In this document: positions 62,963 through 64,000 of the stretch, one piece after another | Layout of the letters: every line of letters begins with the position of its first letter | How positions within the stretch are numbered: the first letter of the stretch is position 1 | DNA from: Bacilli bacterium | GTDB taxonomy: Bacteria > Bacillota_I > Bacilli_A > RF39 > UBA660 | DNA length: 64,000 nucleotides | Assembly (NCBI GenBank): GCA_017428495.1 | Contig: JAFRQS010000026.1 | Coordinates: 72,372-136,371, forward strand | Direction: 5' to 3' | Position numbers and translations under genes: made by a program | Notes under the pieces: generated by a model | Told to the model about the DNA's origin: nothing | The model's database searches: none | What the model saw: only the letters and a program-made list of their open reading frames with translations

Positions 62963-63565
62963 TTATTTTTGTGTAAATAATAATTTTTTATTATTATAGT
63001 AATATTCAATACCTGAATATACTGATAAAATTGTTGCTATAACTAATAAAACTGTTGAAACATCTATATTCCATATTTCAAATGGTAAATTATAAAAGAA
63101 AGTTAATGTCAAACCAACCATCATACAAGCTGTTTTAACTTTACCAGCTTTACCAGCTGCAATTACAATTCCCTTATTTGAAGCCATCATTCTAATTGAA
63201 TCAACTATTGTATCTCTAAATATTATTATTACTGGAATAATTGGACTAATTACGCCATTTACAGCAAATATTATTAATACGCTATTTACTAATACTTTAT
63301 CTGCTATAGCATCAATAAATTTACCAAAATCAGTTACCATATTTTTCTTTCTAGCTAAATATCCATCTAAAAAATCCGTAAGTGATGCTAATAAAAATAA
63401 TATACCACCAAATATATATCTGCTATCTATTTCAATAACTTCCCCAACATTAATTGCCCACATAGGAAAATTAAAATTGACTTGGTAAAATGGAAACAAA
63501 AATAAGATTATAATGAATATTGTAAATAATATTCTAGTTATAGTTAATTTATTAGGTAAATTCAT
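62963..63565 (-). CDS. pgsA: CDP-diacylglycerol--glycerol-3-phosphate 3-phosphatidyltransferase
   Basis: 200 aa, integral membrane. It starts MNLPNKLTITRILFTIFIII and carries DGYLARKKNMVTDFGKFIDAIADK, the complete CDP-OH-P motif. It makes phosphatidylglycerol phosphate. Position between the rodZ-like gene and recA is as in Bacillus. GGAGG precedes the start. Confidence 0.95.
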   Translation of the reverse strand: MNLPNKLTITRILFTIFIIILFLFPFYQVNFNFPMWAINVGEVIEIDSRYIFGGILFLLASLTDFLDGYLARKKNMVTDFGKFIDAIADKVLVNSVLIIFAVNGVISPIIPVIIIFRDTIVDSIRMMASNKGIVIAAGKAGKVKTACMMVGLTLTFFYNLPFEIWNIDVSTVLLVIATILSVYSGIEYYYNNKKLLFTQK

Positions 63566-63574
63566 AATTCCTCC

Positions 63575-64000
63575 TTACATTAACATTGATATTGCAGTAT
63601 TGTTAGAGTGCCTACTTTTACTAATTGCAATCCCAGTCATTATAGAAACAAAAAGTAAAATAATTACTATAATTGCTATTAATAATTTTTTATTTACCTT
63701 CTTTTTACTAATTGTATATGGGGACAATGGTCCTTTAGCTTTTTCCTCTGCTTCTTTTTGTTTACTTATTCTTTCTATGGCATCTACTGGTATCTTAGAT
63801 GTATATTCAAACATATATTCATTAAATTCCCCTACCATTTCCTCATAATCAAGGCCCAAATATTTGGCATATTCATGAATATATTCCCTTAGCATATAGA
63901 CATCTGCAAATGCTTTTCTATTCCCTGACTCTATATTTTGCAATTCTTTTACAGTTATCTTTAAATCCCCCGCAACTTCTTCTAGAGATAAACCTTTCTC
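63575..64000 (-). CDS. RodZ/YmfM-like helix-turn-helix membrane protein (5' end outside window)
   Basis: At least 141 residues; the frame is open to the right edge. The N-terminal part is an HTH_25-type domain (EKGLSLEEVAGDLKITVKEL, then SGNRKAFADVYMLREYIHEYAK), a Lys-rich linker follows, and one helix (KLLIAIIVIILLFVSIMTGIA) crosses the membrane, with only ~15 residues outside. RodZ links MreB to the wall machinery; YmfM is the Bacillus homologue beside pgsA. The usual C-terminal beta domain is missing. Confidence 0.87.
   Translation of the reverse strand, partial: EKGLSLEEVAGDLKITVKELQNIESGNRKAFADVYMLREYIHEYAKYLGLDYEEMVGEFNEYMFEYTSKIPVDAIERISKQKEAEEKAKGPLSPYTISKKKVNKKLLIAIIVIILLFVSIMTGIAISKSRHSNNTAISMLM

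Overview
The window comes from an AT-rich (roughly 27% GC by eye), endospore-forming, anaerobic member of the class Bacilli. It uses the standard genetic code: TAA, TAG and TGA all act as stops and Trp is read from TGG. The spore genes (sigE-spoIIGA, sigG, cotE, spoVID-ysxE, ylbJ, yutH) are of the Bacillus type. Pyruvate:ferredoxin oxidoreductase and the absence of respiratory genes point to fermentation. A gut-dwelling, probably uncultured lineage is my inference; no 16S rRNA gene lies in the window.

Layout. 1-4451: polC, running off the left edge. 4561-7698: tandem, nearly identical prepilin-like proteins carrying BspA/DUF285 repeats. 7761-11221: spore and sigma block (cotE, ylmC, sigG, sigE, spoIIGA) with a candidate small RNA at 8631-8723 on the opposite strand. 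11273-17855: mltG, a catalytically degenerate RNase J, the broken 3' end of a surface protein gene, valS and an HD hydrolase behind a valine T-box. 17855-23322: a prepilin-like DUF5011 protein, ysxE, spoVID, ylbL, ylbJ and a solitary PilB-type ATPase. 23354-26972: a FemX-type transferase and a bacteriocin operon with two short double-glycine peptide genes directly behind a peptidase-containing ABC exporter. 27041-36548: membrane proteins, an ABC-2 transporter, PFOR, tsf and rpsB. 36706-45183: a glucosaminidase, an LCP-PASTA protein, a small gene with an amber stop and a large HExxH protein. 45246-48777: SDR, trxA, trxB, ylmH-like and DUF1848 genes. 48821-51804: an unexplained four-gene operon, three members of which are paralogs, beside an NrtR-like Nudix regulator, with a shared palindromic operator at both promoters. 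51859-55269: apt, tag, a membrane protein and mgtE. 55375-58389: twelve tRNA genes in two arrays around yerB and a DUF368 gene. 58445-64000: yugI-like, NifU-like, yutH, rny, recA (with a LexA box), pgsA and the start of a rodZ-like gene.

Most genes lie on the minus strand. Intrinsic terminators are abundant and often begin inside the stop codon, showing a compact genome. Synteny with Bacillus (spoIIGA-sigE-sigG-ylmC; spoVID-ysxE-valS; ylbJ/ylbL; yutH/yutI; rodZ-pgsA-recA-rny) supports many calls.

The best candidates for undescribed biology are the two-peptide bacteriocin operon (24666-26972) and the Nudix-regulator operon (48821-51836).
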